This document shows, in pieces, positions 4,555 through 5,457 of a DNA stretch of 5,457 nucleotides. The notes under the pieces were generated by a model that saw only the letters and a list, made by a program, of their open reading frames with translations, was not told the DNA's origin and did not search any database. Each line of letters opens with the position of its first letter. Position 1 is the stretch's first letter. Both the position numbers and the translations under genes were made by a program. Source of the stretch: Desulfurococcales archaeon (lineage in GTDB: Archaea > Thermoproteota > Thermoprotei_A > Sulfolobales > WANQ01); NCBI GenBank assembly GCA_027043985.1, contig JALUDQ010000060.1:1-5457 (forward strand). Reading direction: 5' to 3'.

Positions 4555-5316
4555 TTGGTTGAAGAGATACGCTTAATAATTGACAAACACCAGGACCCCC
4601 ACTATAACATGGGTTTCGATGAAGCCCTCCTCACTCTAAGAGTCCAGGGAGAAATTCCTCCAACACTACGCTTATACATGTGGGATCCATCAGCTGTAAC
4701 CATAGGGTATTTTCAGCGAATAAGAGATGTCGTAAACCTAGACTATGCTTTAGAAAAGAAGATCCCCGTTATCCGCAGGATTACCGGTGGTGGAGCGGTA
4801 TATCATGATAGGGATGGAGAAGTAACATATTCTATAGTATTGGATGCTAGGGGCAAGTTTACCGACGTACAGGAGAGCTATAGGATAATATGTAGTGGAA
4901 TAGTAGAGGCTCTAAGAGATCTAGGGCTCGAAGCCGTCTTCAAGCCAGTCAACGATATATTATTGAATGGCCGAAAAGTCTCGGGTAGTGCTCAAACACG
5001 TAGGAGAAACACTTTACTACAACACGGCACACTCATGGTTTCAACTAACTTAGATGAACTAGCACGCCTCCTAGTGGTTCCTAGAGAAAAACTTGAGAGC
5101 CATAGGGTTAGGAGTATTAGGGAGAGAGTTACAACTGTTTCAATCGAATTGGGGAAGACTCTTAGCCCTGAAGACATGATACCCTACCTTATAGAAGGAT
5201 TCCGTAAGGCTCTTGGAGCCCAGCTTATAGAAGAAAAACCCTCCCCCAGCGAGAAGAAGTTAGCGGAAAAATACGCGGAAAAATATCGTAGTGTTGAATG
5301 GAACTATAAGAGGTGA
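4555..5316 (+). CDS. lplA: Lipoate-protein ligase, catalytic subunit LplA (bipartite archaeal type)
   Basis: Activates lipoate or octanoate with ATP and transfers the acyl group to the lysine of lipoyl domains; in archaea that use LipS1/LipS2 this ligase also supplies the octanoylated substrate. The 253 residues show the BPL/LplA/LipB fold: N-terminal D-x-H/Q-D-P-x-x-N-M-x-x-DEALL (10-26), RRITGGGAVYHD (74-85), PVNDILLNGRKVSGSAQ (131-147) with the adenylate-binding lysine at K141, and QHGTLMVSTNLDELARLL (156-173). The cysteine used by LipM octanoyltransferases in the segment before GRK is absent; the only cysteine is C113, so a ligase is favoured over a transferase. The protein lacks the accessory C-terminal domain of E. 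coli LplA, which is encoded next door as lplB. The start is TTG: an in-frame TGA at 4549-4551 excludes anything earlier, and the conserved N-terminus follows at once. Confidence 0.9.
   Translation: MVEEIRLIIDKHQDPHYNMGFDEALLTLRVQGEIPPTLRLYMWDPSAVTIGYFQRIRDVVNLDYALEKKIPVIRRITGGGAVYHDRDGEVTYSIVLDARGKFTDVQESYRIICSGIVEALRDLGLEAVFKPVNDILLNGRKVSGSAQTRRRNTLLQHGTLMVSTNLDELARLLVVPREKLESHRVRSIRERVTTVSIELGKTLSPEDMIPYLIEGFRKALGAQLIEEKPSPSEKKLAEKYAEKYRSVEWNYKR
5311..5316 (+). promoter_or_regulatory. Ribosome binding site of lplB
   Basis: AGGTGA, which contains the lplA stop codon TGA, ends eight bases before the ATG of lplB. This ties translation of the second subunit to the first and supports the ATG at 5325. 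Confidence 0.55.
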
Positions 5317-5324
5317 AAAAGGGT

Positions 5325-5457
5325 ATGGAGGAGAAACGCGTAGTCATTAGATCAGCGAAGGGGAAGACCCTTACAGTATACGCTAAGGTAGACAATGGAA
5401 GACTTGAAGAAATAGTGTTTGGAGGAGACTACTTCGCCTACCCCGAAGACTCTATCG
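5325..5457 (+). CDS. lplB: Lipoate-protein ligase accessory subunit LplB (3' end outside window)
   Basis: Small second polypeptide equivalent to the C-terminal domain of single-chain LplA. In Thermoplasma acidophilum it is required with LplA for lipoyl-adenylate formation. Only 44 codons are visible before the window ends; the complete family member is about 85-100 residues. The visible part fits the family: a KGKTLTVYAKVDNGRLEEIV strand pair (12-31) followed by the hallmark GGDYFAYPEDSI, matching the usual GDFFxxPEE pattern. The start is ATG, the only ATG start among the genes whose starts can be judged here, eight bases after the lplA stop, with an AGGTGA ribosome site overlapping that stop. 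Co-transcription and co-translation with lplA are therefore likely. Confidence 0.87.
   Translation, partial: MEEKRVVIRSAKGKTLTVYAKVDNGRLEEIVFGGDYFAYPEDSI

Noticed and set aside
1..5457. CRISPR array, insertion sequence or integration scar
   Set aside because: No regularly spaced repeats, transposase motifs, terminal inverted repeats or target duplications were seen, and codon use is uniform across the genes.

Overview
The window looks like a piece of chromosome from a hyperthermophilic archaeon, most likely a crenarchaeon of the Desulfurococcales type (taxon inferred, not proven). The signs are AGA/AGG arginine and ATA isoleucine codons, very charged and coiled-coil-rich proteins, prefoldin genes, archaeal TATA boxes placed for short leaders, and a strong preference for GTG and TTG start codons. 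All calls were read by eye; no database search was made.

Layout, left to right. Positions 1-777 (+) hold the C-terminal five sixths of aspartate carbamoyltransferase (pyrB), cut by the window edge. Converging on it is a two-gene prefoldin operon on the minus strand: pfdA (1592-1146) and a short pfdB-like gene (1134-817). After a 147-base AT-rich gap comes a radical SAM gene (2594-1740, minus), here called lipS2. A 288-base gap then carries the lipS2 promoter and, on the plus strand, a candidate 34-codon gene (2735-2839). Next is a second radical SAM gene (3833-2883, minus), here called lipS1. Upstream of it on the same strand is an unrecognised two-helix membrane protein (4385-3912). Across a divergent promoter region are lplA (4555-5316, plus) and the start of lplB (5325 to the window end).

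The theme of the right two thirds is protein lipoylation by the non-canonical archaeal route. LplA/LplB, a lipoate-protein ligase split into two polypeptides, would load octanoate or lipoate onto the lysine of a lipoyl domain (glycine-cleavage H protein or 2-oxoacid dehydrogenase E2). The two biotin-synthase-like radical SAM enzymes would then insert sulfur at C8 (LipS2) and C6 (LipS1). No LipA or LipB gene is present. The clustering of both sulfur-insertion enzymes with both ligase parts is the main functional message. The membrane protein and the mini-gene embedded in the cluster have no known role and are the most novel items.

The left third (pyrimidine synthesis and protein folding) appears functionally separate. 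Most complete genes start with TTG or GTG; only lplB has ATG. No tRNA, rRNA, CRISPR array, insertion sequence or long repeat was seen.
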